The notes below the pieces were generated by a model. The model saw nothing but the letters and a program-made list of their open reading frames with translations. It did no database searches and was not told where the DNA came from. Positions 27,596-36,784 of a stretch of DNA of 52,763 nt are shown one piece after another. The position numbers and the translations under genes were made by a program. This DNA is from Clostridia bacterium (GTDB lineage: Bacteria > Bacillota > Clostridia > Oscillospirales > Acutalibacteraceae): contig JAKSQO010000017.1 in assembly GCA_024404095.1 (NCBI GenBank), forward strand, positions 1 through 52,763, in the 5' to 3' direction. Positions within the stretch are counted from its first letter, which is position 1; the number at the start of each line of letters is the position of its first letter.

Positions 27596-28918
27596 ATGAA
27601 AAAAGAAAAAGGAAATGTTAAAGCACTTCTGCCTATCGGTGTTTTTCTTGTGCTTTATCTCGGTCTCGGCATACTTTTTGAGTATGTTATGAAAATCGAA
27701 ATGGGATTTTACAATATCCCTATCGTAGTTGCTTTTCTTGTGGCACTTCTTACAGCATGCTTCCAGAATCGCGGACTTAAGTTTGATGACAAAATCAAGG
27801 TAATGGGCGAAGGCATAGGCGACCCCAACATCATCACTATGATTCTTATCTTCCTCGAAGCTGGAATTTTTGTCGGTGTTGTCGGACGAGGCAGTGCCGA
27901 AAGCGTTGCATACTTCATGCTTTCAATCATCCCAGCAAAATTTGCGGTTGCGGTTCTTTTCGTTGTCAGCTGTTTTGTTTCGACAGCCATGGGTACATCT
28001 GTCGGCACAATCACACTTATCACTCCTATCGCTGTTGCGGTTTCCGAGGCATCAGGCTTCGGTCTTCCTCTCTGTGTAGCATCTGTTATGGGCGGTGCAA
28101 TGTTCGGTGACAACCTTTCATTCATTTCCGATACAACAATCGCTGCCTGCAACGGTCAGGGCTGTAAAATGAAGGATAAGTTCCGTGAGAACTTTGCTAT
28201 CGCTCTCCCCGCTGCAATCCTTTCACTTGTTCTTATTCTTGTTCTTTCACTCAAGAGCAACATCACAGGCACGGTTCACGAAGCATACAGCCTTATTCAA
28301 ATTGTACCATACATTCTTGTTCTTATCGGCGGTATCGCAGGTATAAACGTATTCCTCGTTCTTCTTGCAGGTATTGTTTCAGGTTCAATTATCATGCTCG
28401 CAACAGGCGCAACCGCTCCTACCGACCTTCTCGCAAATATGGGTACAGGCGCTTCGGGTATGTTTGAAACAGCAATGGTTGCTGTTCTTGTTTCCGCAAT
28501 CTGTGCACTTATTCGTGAATATGGCGGATTTGACGCTCTGCTTAACGGCATCAAGCGTGTATTCAAGGGCAAAAAGGGCGGTCAGCTCGGTATGGGTCTT
28601 CTTGTCGGCGCAATGGATATCGCTACGGCAAACAACACAGTTGCCATTGTTATGGCTAACCCGATTGCTAAGGAAATGGCTGATACATACGATATTTCAA
28701 ACAAGAAGTCAGCTTCACTTCTCGATACATTCTCATGTATCTTCCAGGGTGTTATCCCCTACGGTGCTCAGATGCTTGTTGCACTTTCTGCTGTCAACAC
28801 CTGCGGCCACACACTCTCAGCATTCCACATCATTCCTTTGCTCTTCTATCCGTTTATGCTTCTGTTAAGCTCACTCGTATTCATCTTCATCATCCCCGAA
28901 AAGGGCAAAAAAGCATAA
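27596..28918 (+). CDS. NhaC-family Na+/H+ antiporter
   Basis: About 440 aa with 11-12 hydrophobic helices throughout, matching the Na+/H+ antiporter NhaC family (PF03553). Characteristic stretches include STAMGTSVGTITLITPIA and MGGAMFGDNLSFISDTTIAA, with the conserved Asp residues in DNLSFISD expected to carry the ions. These transporters exchange cytoplasmic sodium for protons, or in some relatives amino-acid-linked anions, so the exact substrate is open. ATG at 27596 has a perfect GGAGG 6 bp upstream; the TTG at 27581 is too early. Monocistronic between its own promoter and a terminator. Confidence 0.9.
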   Translation: MKKEKGNVKALLPIGVFLVLYLGLGILFEYVMKIEMGFYNIPIVVAFLVALLTACFQNRGLKFDDKIKVMGEGIGDPNIITMILIFLEAGIFVGVVGRGSAESVAYFMLSIIPAKFAVAVLFVVSCFVSTAMGTSVGTITLITPIAVAVSEASGFGLPLCVASVMGGAMFGDNLSFISDTTIAACNGQGCKMKDKFRENFAIALPAAILSLVLILVLSLKSNITGTVHEAYSLIQIVPYILVLIGGIAGINVFLVLLAGIVSGSIIMLATGATAPTDLLANMGTGASGMFETAMVAVLVSAICALIREYGGFDALLNGIKRVFKGKKGGQLGMGLLVGAMDIATANNTVAIVMANPIAKEMADTYDISNKKSASLLDTFSCIFQGVIPYGAQMLVALSAVNTCGHTLSAFHIIPLLFYPFMLLLSSLVFIFIIPEKGKKA

Positions 28919-28925
28919 AAGAGAA

Positions 28926-28966
28926 AAAAATTACTCCTGCGGATTTCTGTTCCGCAGGAGTTTTCT
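28926..28966. terminator. Terminator between NhaC gene and metallophosphoesterase
   Basis: A perfect 11-bp stem ACTCCTGCGGA / TCCGCAGGAGT with a short loop, an A-run before it and TTTTCTT after it. It can serve both convergent genes. Confidence 0.85.
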
Positions 28967-28984
28967 TATGCAATTGATTTTAAA

Positions 28985-30313
28985 TTACTCAGCAACAAAG
29001 CTGTATGTGAGCGGCTTTGAGGTTTCTGCGTATGCGTTCAGAGCTACAATCTGTACCTTGTGCTTCTTGCCGCTCTTAAGAACACCGAGATTTACCTCAT
29101 AGCTGTCCTCCTCAAACAGATACATATATTTACCTGAGAAGTTATCTGAGAATACAGGAATGATTCCTCTTGAAACGCTTACCTTGTAGCTCTCTGTTAC
29201 AAAGTTATCATCAGCGCCTGTGAACGTAAGAATTGTTTCGCCCTTATCGTTTACATATGTTGAAATCTCTGTATCAGCTGAGAAAACAGGCTTCTTGTCA
29301 CGAGCCTTCATCTTTGTGAAAGCATAGTCATAATTTCTGTCCGCAAGACCTGTGAGATAGTAATCGTTGCTGAAAAACTGATCTGTAATAAGGTCATAGG
29401 GCATTACGCTTACGTTACCCTGAGCGTCAGCCTCAACAATATAGAACTGAGCAGCCTGACTTGTGTCATACGGGAAGTTGCCTGCGATGCCGTCAAGCTC
29501 AGTTTCATAATAGCTGAGTGTGCCGCATCCGAATGCTGTGTATGTTCCCTGCCATACAGAACGGGGATCATTTACAGGATAGTGTGAGTGACCCGAGAAA
29601 TCAATAACCTGAGGATACTTTGAAAGTACGAGAGGCATTGAGGGATCGCCCCAGTTAACACTGCCGTAGATTGTGCCGAACGGTGCGGGATGCTGGAATA
29701 CGAATACGGGCTTGTCGCCTGTATCCTTTACAGCAGCCTTGAGCTCCTGATCAATCCACTTTGACTTCTTTGTGAAGCTCTTTCCGTCCTCGTCATATGA
29801 GGAAATGATGAAGTGATAGCCATTGATTACGGCGTGCTCCTTATCATCTCTCTGCATCTGCTCCTCAAATACTCTTGTACCCTCTGATGCGTCAATATCA
29901 CGGTATGCAATGTATTCATGGTTACCGAGGCAGGTAAGAAGCTTTGTTTTGTCCTTCTTAAGGTTTGCGTCAATGATTTCATTGATCATCTGATACTCAA
30001 CAGGATAACCTGTTGTAGCAATATCACCTACAAGAACAAGAGCGTCAAAGTTCTTGTATTCCTGCTTTGAGGAATAATCGTACATAAAGTTAATGAGCTT
30101 TGCAAAACGTTTAGCCTCTGCCTGATCCTTTTCACCGTTAAGGTGAACGTCGCTGCAAACCGCGAAACGAACAACCGGTGTAAAGTCATCCGGACGTTTC
30201 GGCATATCTGCTGTTTTGAAGCTGACTCCGCCAAGTACAACGGAGATAAGCGAATAGACAAAAGCAAGCAACTTTGCGAGTAGTGTGCGTACAATGTTCA
30301 TAAATGAAAACAT
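28985..30313 (-). CDS. Membrane-anchored metallophosphoesterase (copy 1)
   Basis: 442 aa. The N-terminal hydrophobic helix (about 8-30) anchors or exports it. All calcineurin-like motifs are present: CSDVH (DxH), LVGDIATTG (GD), LGNHEY (GNHE), FQHPAP and SGHSHY (GHxH), binding two metal ions. The C-terminal 100 aa look like a separate beta-sandwich (LTFTGADDNFVTESYKVSV...). Probably an extracellular phosphodiesterase or phosphatase; the substrate is unknown. It differs clearly from the two other metallophosphoesterases at 31139 and 38073, so these are not recent duplicates. The start has an AGGA site; ATG at 30301 is an alternative. Confidence 0.88.
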   Translation of the reverse strand: MFSFMNIVRTLLAKLLAFVYSLISVVLGGVSFKTADMPKRPDDFTPVVRFAVCSDVHLNGEKDQAEAKRFAKLINFMYDYSSKQEYKNFDALVLVGDIATTGYPVEYQMINEIIDANLKKDKTKLLTCLGNHEYIAYRDIDASEGTRVFEEQMQRDDKEHAVINGYHFIISSYDEDGKSFTKKSKWIDQELKAAVKDTGDKPVFVFQHPAPFGTIYGSVNWGDPSMPLVLSKYPQVIDFSGHSHYPVNDPRSVWQGTYTAFGCGTLSYYETELDGIAGNFPYDTSQAAQFYIVEADAQGNVSVMPYDLITDQFFSNDYYLTGLADRNYDYAFTKMKARDKKPVFSADTEISTYVNDKGETILTFTGADDNFVTESYKVSVSRGIIPVFSDNFSGKYMYLFEEDSYEVNLGVLKSGKKHKVQIVALNAYAETSKPLTYSFVAE

Positions 30314-30525
30314 TTTCCTGAGTCTCCTTTCAAATTAGATTGATATTTTACCATAATGTAGTATTTATTTCAAATATAACCGCAAAATATGTTTCACAAT
30401 CTTTTTAAGAAATTTTATGCATTATTACCATATAAGCGTTTTATTTATACTATGGATAAATTTTTCATATTTATAATGTAGACAAAAAACTCATTTTCTG
30501 ATAGAATCAAACAGGCGGTGATTAA

Positions 30526-31128
30526 ATGAAAAATTACGGCACAGCTGCCGCAGTAACAGGCACAGCTTTAAACTTTATGCTTTTCCTTACAAAAGTTTAT
30601 ATCGGCATCAGTTCAAATTCGCTTTCGATTTACTGCGATGCAATAAACAATCTCGGCGATACGTTTGCCTGTATTATTGCCGCCGCAGGCTTTCTGCTTG
30701 TCAGAAAATATACCGAGCGTCAGTCAGCACGCACACAGAGTCTCTTCACATTTGTTATAGATCTGATTATCGCCGTCACGGGAGCGTATTTTGTCTATAA
30801 CGGCACGGAAAGAGTTCTCTATCCCCTGCCTGTGTCCTATTCATTAAAGTATGCATTGGTGATTCTTGCGACAATCGTTATAAAGATTATCATGGCAATT
30901 GTTTATTCCGTATTCAACAGCAAAGCTCCCTCACCTGTACTTAAAGCAATGGTAACCGACAGTATTCTCGACTGCTTCATCACACTTGCAACATTGATGA
31001 GCCTTTTTCTTGTACCGAGAACGGAATTTGCCGTTGACGGATTTTTCGCAATCATAACAGGTCTTGCGATAACCGTTTCAGCGGTTAAGAATATTATTGA
31101 GCAATCAAAATATCTGATAAACGACTGA
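30526..31128 (+). CDS. Short CDF-type cation efflux protein
   Basis: 200 aa, almost entirely membrane-embedded with 5-6 helices. The N-terminal CDF signature SSNSLSIYCDAINNLGDTFA supplies an Asp metal site, and a second-site segment VTDSILDCFITL replaces the usual HxxxD with T/D residues. The cytoplasmic C-terminal metal-sensing domain common to CDF exporters is absent, as in some short members. Likely exports a divalent metal (Zn, Mn or Fe). The start has AGGCGGTG. It is followed 10 bp later by a metallophosphoesterase, with which it probably forms an operon. Confidence 0.8.
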   Translation: MKNYGTAAAVTGTALNFMLFLTKVYIGISSNSLSIYCDAINNLGDTFACIIAAAGFLLVRKYTERQSARTQSLFTFVIDLIIAVTGAYFVYNGTERVLYPLPVSYSLKYALVILATIVIKIIMAIVYSVFNSKAPSPVLKAMVTDSILDCFITLATLMSLFLVPRTEFAVDGFFAIITGLAITVSAVKNIIEQSKYLIND

Positions 31129-31138
31129 GGTGTTAAGA

Positions 31139-32392
31139 ATGAAAAAAGAAAAGAAAACAAAGGTTAAAAAGACAGCAAAACAGAGATTCAAAAGCTTTTT
31201 AAAAGGTCTTATGGTTTTTGTTCTTGTTGTTGCTGTTCTGACAGGTATACTTACCTGCGTCAACATTGTTGGTACAAAGTCAAACTCTAACTTTGTAAAG
31301 CAAAGCGTCAGCGAAGTGAAATTTAACGAACAGCTTGTTCCCGAGAAAGACAAAAACGGCAATTTCACATTTACAACCGACAGAGATTTCCGCATTATGC
31401 AGTTGACTGACATTCACCTCGGAACAGGATTTCTCAGTATCAAAAAAGACAGCATGGCACTCAACGCCGTTGCAGCTATGATTTCTGCCGAGAAGCCTGA
31501 CCTTGTTGTTGTAACAGGTGACGTTGCTTACCCTGTTCCGTTCCAGGCAGGTACAATCAACAACAAGCGCGGCGCAATTCTCTTTGCCGAACTTATGGAA
31601 AAGCTCGGCGTTTACTGGTGTGTCACATACGGAAACCACGATACGGAAGCGTACTCATTCTTCGCAAGAGAAGATATCTCTGAGATTTACGGCAATCACG
31701 ATAAGTATCCGCACAGCCTGTTCAGCACAGGTCCCGACAGCATTGACGGATACGGCAACTACGTTATCAATGTTAAGAACAGCGCAGGCAAAATTACCCA
31801 GAGCCTGTTCATGATCGACTCTCACTCCTACACCGACAACGATTACTTCGGAATCATGTGGAAATATGACTGCGTTCATAAGAACCAGATTGAATGGTAT
31901 AAGCAGCAGCTTGAAGAATTTAAGGCTGAAAACAAAGGCGATATGCCCAAGTCGCTGATGTTTATGCACATTCCCGTTATTGAATTCCGTGACGCAATGG
32001 AAGAATACAAGGAAAATGGCTTCAAGGATACCGTAAACACAAAATACATTGACGGTAAAGCAGGAGAAAAGAACAATATGGTTTACTCCAGCTCGCACAA
32101 CAACGGTCTTTTTGATGCGTGTCGTGAGATCGGTTCAACTCAGGGAATGTTCTTCGGTCACGATCACCTGAACAACATCGCTCTCAGATACAAGGGTATG
32201 TACCTCAGCTACGCATATTCCGTTGACTATCTTGCTTATGCGGGAATAAGCAAATTCGGCGCACAGCGAGGATGCAACATAATCACAACCTCTCCTGACG
32301 GCAGCTTTAAGGTTGATAAGGAAAACTACTATCAGGATAAGTATCAATCAATAAACGCTAAGGAAAGCGTTACAATGGACGACTATAACTAA
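31139..32392 (+). CDS. Membrane-anchored metallophosphoesterase (copy 2)
   Basis: 417 aa. Very basic head (KKEKKTKVKKTAKQRFK), one transmembrane helix (about 24-44), then an extracellular calcineurin-like domain: QLTDIHLG, VVTGDVAYP, TYGNHDTEA, FMHIPVIEF and FGHDHLNN supply the metal ligands. Resembles purple-acid-phosphatase-like bacterial phosphoesterases; the substrate is not identifiable. ATG at 31139 is chosen over GTG at 31130 because GAGGTG is its ribosome site. It sits directly behind a CDF transporter, raising the possibility that the metal moved and the metal-dependent enzyme are linked. Confidence 0.88.
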   Translation: MKKEKKTKVKKTAKQRFKSFLKGLMVFVLVVAVLTGILTCVNIVGTKSNSNFVKQSVSEVKFNEQLVPEKDKNGNFTFTTDRDFRIMQLTDIHLGTGFLSIKKDSMALNAVAAMISAEKPDLVVVTGDVAYPVPFQAGTINNKRGAILFAELMEKLGVYWCVTYGNHDTEAYSFFAREDISEIYGNHDKYPHSLFSTGPDSIDGYGNYVINVKNSAGKITQSLFMIDSHSYTDNDYFGIMWKYDCVHKNQIEWYKQQLEEFKAENKGDMPKSLMFMHIPVIEFRDAMEEYKENGFKDTVNTKYIDGKAGEKNNMVYSSSHNNGLFDACREIGSTQGMFFGHDHLNNIALRYKGMYLSYAYSVDYLAYAGISKFGAQRGCNIITTSPDGSFKVDKENYYQDKYQSINAKESVTMDDYN

Positions 32393-32394
32393 GA

Positions 32395-32432
32395 AAAAAG
32401 CTATCGGAGCACGGCACTCTGATAGCTTTTTA
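32395..32432 (+). terminator. Terminator after metallophosphoesterase 2
   Basis: AAAAAGCTATC and GATAGCTTTTT pair, with a nearly paired inner segment (GGAG / CTCT), ending in a T-run. It may also act on the convergent gene at 32444. Confidence 0.8.
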
Positions 32433-32443
32433 TTTATATGTAT

Positions 32444-33127
32444 TCAGTTTTCATTAAGAATGACCCATTCGCAAAATCTATGCTGCATGAATTCATCAGT
32501 ATATCTCTTATCAGTAAAGACTTCAAAACTGTTCCTCGGTTCGGGATATGCAGCGCGATGAGTCCATCGGAATAAAACCGCTGTACTGAAAACAATGTTT
32601 ACCGCCATGAATATCGCAAATGTAAGAGTTAATCTTTCGAGCTTGTGAGCTATATTCTTTTTTAGTATATGATCAAGCGGCACAAAAACAAATCTTGCAA
32701 AAAATATTCCAAGCAGACCCCAACCAAAAGAAAAGAACAGACACAATCGACCACCGAAAAAATTAAACGGCAAATTGCTGTAATTCCACGATACGGAGTT
32801 AAGAACCTTTTCTTGAAGTACAGCTACTGCAAGCTCAAGAGAACTACATATAACCGTAAAAAATATAAATTTAAAAGTATTGCTGTGTTTTTTCAACTTA
32901 TCTGACACAAGATAAATAAATACCGCAGCCAATCCGTATACAAGATTAAACGGTCCCCATAATAGTGTCACATGGTTTTCCCAATGTCCTTTTGCAAATA
33001 AGCTTATTATTCCCTCAATGATGACACCCGAAACATTGCCTACCATAAACAGCCAGAATAAATCTGACCATTTCACATTATTTTCTTTTACAGCAGAACT
33101 TTTTTCTTTTTCTGTTAAATTTTTCAT
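32444..33127 (-). CDS. Multi-pass membrane protein, putative ABC-transporter type IV family
   Basis: About 227 aa with five hydrophobic helices. The segments FWLFMVGNVSGVIIEGII and HVTLLWGPFNLVYGLAAVFIYL resemble the putative ABC-transporter type IV family (PF06541, CmpB-like), which lacks an ATPase and has no proven transport role. A 50-aa hydrophilic C-terminal tail follows. The upstream frame (17 codons) has no ribosome site; ATG at 33127 has AAGGA upstream. Lower GC than the neighbouring core genes. Confidence 0.7.
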   Translation of the reverse strand: MKNLTEKEKSSAVKENNVKWSDLFWLFMVGNVSGVIIEGIISLFAKGHWENHVTLLWGPFNLVYGLAAVFIYLVSDKLKKHSNTFKFIFFTVICSSLELAVAVLQEKVLNSVSWNYSNLPFNFFGGRLCLFFSFGWGLLGIFFARFVFVPLDHILKKNIAHKLERLTLTFAIFMAVNIVFSTAVLFRWTHRAAYPEPRNSFEVFTDKRYTDEFMQHRFCEWVILNEN

Positions 33128-33210
33128 TTTCCCAGTCCTTATACAATCATAATGATTTGTAGGCAAATTATACCACAACAGTATACAAAGTCAAAGAAAC
33201 GAAATAAAAT

Positions 33211-34029
33211 TTACATTTTGGTAATATATTTCTCGATTTTATATATTACATCAGCAACGGCAAATTCGTCATTGCTTTTTACCGCAGCATTTCCCGCCTG
33301 CTTTGCGAGAATATCTCCGTTTTCGGGTACAAAGCCTATCTGTGCCGCTTTGAGCATATCGACATCATTCGCTCCGTCACCGACGCAGAAAACTCGTGTT
33401 CTGTCCACTCCGAGGCTCTCAGCCAGCTTAAGAAGCCCCTTACCCTTATCCGAGCCGTTATAGATAATCTCGATAAAATTGCCGTGCTGAGGTATGTATT
33501 TCATTTTATTCAAATCGACGGTATCAAGGAAACGCTGAAAATCCTCACACCGCTCCTCCCCTACACTTACCATAACCTTTACAATCGGGAATGCCTCGGG
33601 CAGATACTCATTAACTACCTTAAAGTCAATAAACTGCCAGTTAAAATGCTTGACATTACGGTCATCGGGATTTATTACATAGCTTGAAAAATCCGAACCG
33701 TAATACTCAATTCCGATGCCATGATAATTATCTCGTATATAATTGAGCGCGCTGAGATTTTCTTTTTCGATTCCGTTAACAAAAATTGTCTCTCCTGTTT
33801 TAAAATCGTATGCCATTGAACCGTTAGCAAGCAGAACGGGTGCGTTCATCAGCTCCTCTGAATACGCGTGAAAGCCCTGCTTTGTTCTGCCTGTGCAGAC
33901 AGTGAAATATCCGCCGTTTGAAGTAAAATACTTAATCGCATCCCGAACCTCTTTATCAATTTCCCCTTTGCTGTTTGCAAGTGTACCGTCATAATCCGAC
34001 GCAAGAAGACATCCGCTGAATATACCCAT
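33211..34029 (-). CDS. HAD superfamily Cof-type phosphatase
   Basis: 272 aa. HAD motif I is SDYDGTLANSKG (catalytic Asp pair), motif II a CTGRT segment, motif III the Lys in NGSDKGKGLLKL and motif IV VGDGANDVDMLKAA. The C2-type cap between motifs marks the Cof/YbjI group, which dephosphorylates sugar phosphates and cofactors such as FMN or PLP. Cytoplasmic. Full length, with a GGAGG-like site upstream of 34029. The specific substrate cannot be read from the sequence. Confidence 0.9.
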   Translation of the reverse strand: MGIFSGCLLASDYDGTLANSKGEIDKEVRDAIKYFTSNGGYFTVCTGRTKQGFHAYSEELMNAPVLLANGSMAYDFKTGETIFVNGIEKENLSALNYIRDNYHGIGIEYYGSDFSSYVINPDDRNVKHFNWQFIDFKVVNEYLPEAFPIVKVMVSVGEERCEDFQRFLDTVDLNKMKYIPQHGNFIEIIYNGSDKGKGLLKLAESLGVDRTRVFCVGDGANDVDMLKAAQIGFVPENGDILAKQAGNAAVKSNDEFAVADVIYKIEKYITKM

Positions 34030-34049
34030 AATAACCTCCGTAACACATC

Positions 34050-34082
34050 ACATAACCACCCGCTAATGGGTGGTTATATTTT
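34050..34082. terminator. Hairpin between TIM44-like gene and HAD gene
   Basis: ATAACCACCC / GGGTGGTTAT is a perfect 10-bp stem with a 5-nt loop, followed on the plus side by a T-rich run. It is just past the TIM44-like stop, although its T-run orientation suits the plus strand better. Confidence 0.55.
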
Positions 34083-34085
34083 TAA

Positions 34086-35063
34086 TTATACTGTTTTTTG
34101 ACTGATAGCTTCAATATTGTTTACAACCCAATCGAAGGAATCGCTTGTAAGAACAGAGCCGCAGTATTCGCATACAGCCGACTGATTGATATCAACCGGA
34201 GCACCGCAATGCGGACAGGATTTTGCTTCAAAGCCAGCGTTTTCAGCAGTTTTAAAGCCTGTTGTTCTTGCAAACGTCCATCTGTAACACATAAACTTCT
34301 CCTGCTGAGGATTACCTCGGACAACATCGCCTGTTAAATCGTCAACAACATAATCCTTGATTCTTGTTCTCAGCTCTGCGCTGATAATATCAGTACCCTG
34401 CTCCTGCTTGTAGCCTAAGAGCCTTACGGAAAGCACGGCGATATCCTCAACACGGTTGGTTTTCTTATTCTTTCGGTAGTTATCAAGCTGTCTGTCAATC
34501 TGAGCAAACATTGCGTCTGAGAGATACGGACGAACATCGGACAAATCCTTTGCCTGCCACGAATTCTGAAATCTGACATAAAGATTTGACGCCTTTTCTT
34601 TGAACTCAATATCAGAAAAATTCGGGTCAACAGTCTTATATTGCTCAATCGGGAGAAGGTTCAAATCGGACTTGATAACATTCTCACGTATAACAGGTCC
34701 GGATTTCTGACCGTTTTTGCCCTTCTTTTTGCCCCTGAGAGCGACAACAACCGCAATGATAACCGCTAAGCCGAGAATGAGATAAAACGAACCGCTATCG
34801 GGCACACTGCCTGTTGTGCCGGAGCTGTAACCGCTGCCGTAATTATAATCAGAATCGGAATCGCTGTCATAATCGTAGTCGTAATCGCTTCCGCTGTCAT
34901 AACCGCTGTCGTATCCTCCGCCGAAATCGTAGTCGCTGTCGCCTGCGAAATCGCCGAATTCAAGCGGTTTGATAAAGCCGTTCGCAGTTGAATTGGTTAT
35001 ACAGAACGAAAAAATAAAAAGCATAGCAGCTATGCTCAACAATACTCTTAAAACGGATTTTTT
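34086..35063 (-). CDS. TIM44-like domain protein with C-terminal zinc ribbon
   Basis: About 325 aa from a GTG start (AGAGGTGG upstream). Residues 1-28 are a signal peptide or first membrane segment (KKSVLRVLLSIAAMLFIFSF). Residues about 38-85 are a low-complexity Asp/Ser/Tyr/Gly run, then a transmembrane helix (FYLILGLAVIIAVVVALRG). A TIM44-like domain (about 135-265, with FKEKASNLYVRFQNSWQAKDLSDVRPYLSD) is followed by a zinc ribbon, CPHCGAP and CEYCGS. Similar proteins are widespread in Firmicutes with unknown function. The ribbon would lie at the cytoplasmic face if both hydrophobic segments span the membrane. Transcribed alone. Confidence 0.85.
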   Translation of the reverse strand, partial: KKSVLRVLLSIAAMLFIFSFCITNSTANGFIKPLEFGDFAGDSDYDFGGGYDSGYDSGSDYDYDYDSDSDSDYNYGSGYSSGTTGSVPDSGSFYLILGLAVIIAVVVALRGKKKGKNGQKSGPVIRENVIKSDLNLLPIEQYKTVDPNFSDIEFKEKASNLYVRFQNSWQAKDLSDVRPYLSDAMFAQIDRQLDNYRKNKKTNRVEDIAVLSVRLLGYKQEQGTDIISAELRTRIKDYVVDDLTGDVVRGNPQQEKFMCYRWTFARTTGFKTAENAGFEAKSCPHCGAPVDINQSAVCEYCGSVLTSDSFDWVVNNIEAISQKTV

Positions 35064-35166
35064 CACACCTGCCACCTCTGTTAGGATTATTGCGAATATT
35101 ATACTAAGTTTCTGAATACCTGTCAAATCTTATTTTTTCGACAATTATTTCTTTTCAAAATAATAA

Positions 35167-35195
35167 TTGAATAATAATTTATCATATGATACAAT
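35167..35195 (+). promoter_or_regulatory. Promoter of the flavoprotein-reductase pair
   Basis: TTGAAT (35167-35172), 17-bp spacer, TACAAT (35190-35195), about 40 bp ahead of the start codon. Confidence 0.65.
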
Positions 35196-35236
35196 ATTAA
35201 AGAATATATTCCATATAACTTAACAGGAGGTTAATT

Positions 35237-36784
35237 ATGGCAAAATGGGATGTAATAGTTATCGGTGCCGGTAACGGCGGTCTTTCCTCAGCCGTTACAT
35301 TTGCCAAGGCAGGCAAAAAGGTTCTGATACTTGAAAAGCATAATGTTCCCGGCGGTTACGCAACAAGCTTCAAAAGAGGACGCTTTGAGTTTGAGGCTTC
35401 TCTTCACGAGCTCAGCTCATACGGCTGTGTACCCGGTGCGGGAAATATCCGTAAAATTTTTGAGGAGCTCGGTGTTCATGAGAAAATCGACTGGTGCAGA
35501 ATTCCCGATGCATACAGAATGATTACTCTTTCTGACCCCGACAAAATTGACGTTACAATGCCCTTCGGTGTCGGTGAATACATTGAAAAAATGGAGCAGT
35601 ACGTTCCCGGTTCAAGAAAAAAGATGGAGGAAATCTTCGCTCTCTGCGAAAAGCTGACCAGAACAGGTGATTTCTTCGGCAACATCAACGGCATTGACGC
35701 AAATATGATTCAGGAGGTTTTCGAGGATCATATGGACTTTGTCCGTGTAGCTCCCTACTCCGCAAACGAGGTGCTTAAGGCAGCAGGTCTTCCGAAGCGT
35801 GCAAGAGATATTTTCAACGCATACTGGTGCTACCTCGGAGTTGACTGTGATACAATCAACGCAATCCATTACCTCGGTCTTGTTGACCGATATATCAACT
35901 ACGGTGCTGTCTGTGCAAAGGGCAGAAGCCATGAGCTCAGCTGTGCTTTCCAGGAGCGTTTTGAGGAGCTCGGCGGCACAATCTATCTCAACAGCTTTGT
36001 TGATAAGATTATTATGGAAAACGGCAAGGCTGTCGGCGTTCACGTTAAGGACAGAGATGAAATTGAATATGCCGACTGCATTGTATGCAACTCTTCACCG
36101 CATAATGCCGTTGCGAAGATGATTGACCCCAAGGATCTTCCCGAGATGGCAGTACGCCACACAAATGCACGTAAGTTTGCGGGCAGAGGCTTCACTATGT
36201 TCCTCGGTCTTGACAAGTCACCCGAGGAGCTTGGAATCAAAGAGCATTGCTATATGATTTACGACACGGCAAACACAGTTCAGCAGGTTAAGAGCATGGC
36301 TACAATCGAGGGCAACAACTCACAGGCTACCTGCTGTCTTAATAACGCTGTTCCCGGCTGTTCACCCGAGGGTACAACCGTACTTTACTTCACAACGCTT
36401 TACACAGAGGATTGCTGGAGCAAGGTTGATGAGAAGGACTACGTTAAGACAAAGGAATACGTTGCAAACAAGATGATTGACAACTTCGAGAAAGCAACGG
36501 GATGCAAAATTCGTGATTCAATCGAAGAAATCGAGATTGCAACACCTGCTACATACGCACGTTATGCAGATGCGCCTCAGGGTACAATCTACGGCTACAA
36601 CGCAGACAAGTGGGACGGTATTGTTCAGCGTCTGCTTATGCCCGCATCTGATGACTTTATTCCGAATCTCTATTTCGCAGGCGGTTACTGCGCACAGGGT
36701 CTCGGCTTCGGCTCAGCATACACTAACGGATATCAGACGGCAAACCGTATTATGAAAAAACAGCAGAAGGAGGCACAGGCATGA
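35237..36784 (+). CDS. CrtI/retinol-saturase-like FAD-dependent oxidoreductase
   Basis: 515 aa. The N-terminal dinucleotide-binding motif VIVIGAGNGGLSSAVTFAKAG is followed by LEKHNVPGGYATSF, as in phytoene desaturases, carotenoid isomerases and retinol saturases, and the C-terminus has the matching FAD block LYFAGGYCAQGLGFGSAYTNG. No signal peptide. No carotenoid genes are nearby. The stop overlaps the next gene's start by 4 bp (ATGA), so this flavoenzyme is made together with a dedicated NAD(P)H-ferredoxin-type reductase. It could saturate or isomerise a polyunsaturated dietary or lipid compound; the substrate is inferred only at the level of conjugated double bonds. Confidence 0.85.
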   Translation: MAKWDVIVIGAGNGGLSSAVTFAKAGKKVLILEKHNVPGGYATSFKRGRFEFEASLHELSSYGCVPGAGNIRKIFEELGVHEKIDWCRIPDAYRMITLSDPDKIDVTMPFGVGEYIEKMEQYVPGSRKKMEEIFALCEKLTRTGDFFGNINGIDANMIQEVFEDHMDFVRVAPYSANEVLKAAGLPKRARDIFNAYWCYLGVDCDTINAIHYLGLVDRYINYGAVCAKGRSHELSCAFQERFEELGGTIYLNSFVDKIIMENGKAVGVHVKDRDEIEYADCIVCNSSPHNAVAKMIDPKDLPEMAVRHTNARKFAGRGFTMFLGLDKSPEELGIKEHCYMIYDTANTVQQVKSMATIEGNNSQATCCLNNAVPGCSPEGTTVLYFTTLYTEDCWSKVDEKDYVKTKEYVANKMIDNFEKATGCKIRDSIEEIEIATPATYARYADAPQGTIYGYNADKWDGIVQRLLMPASDDFIPNLYFAGGYCAQGLGFGSAYTNGYQTANRIMKKQQKEAQA

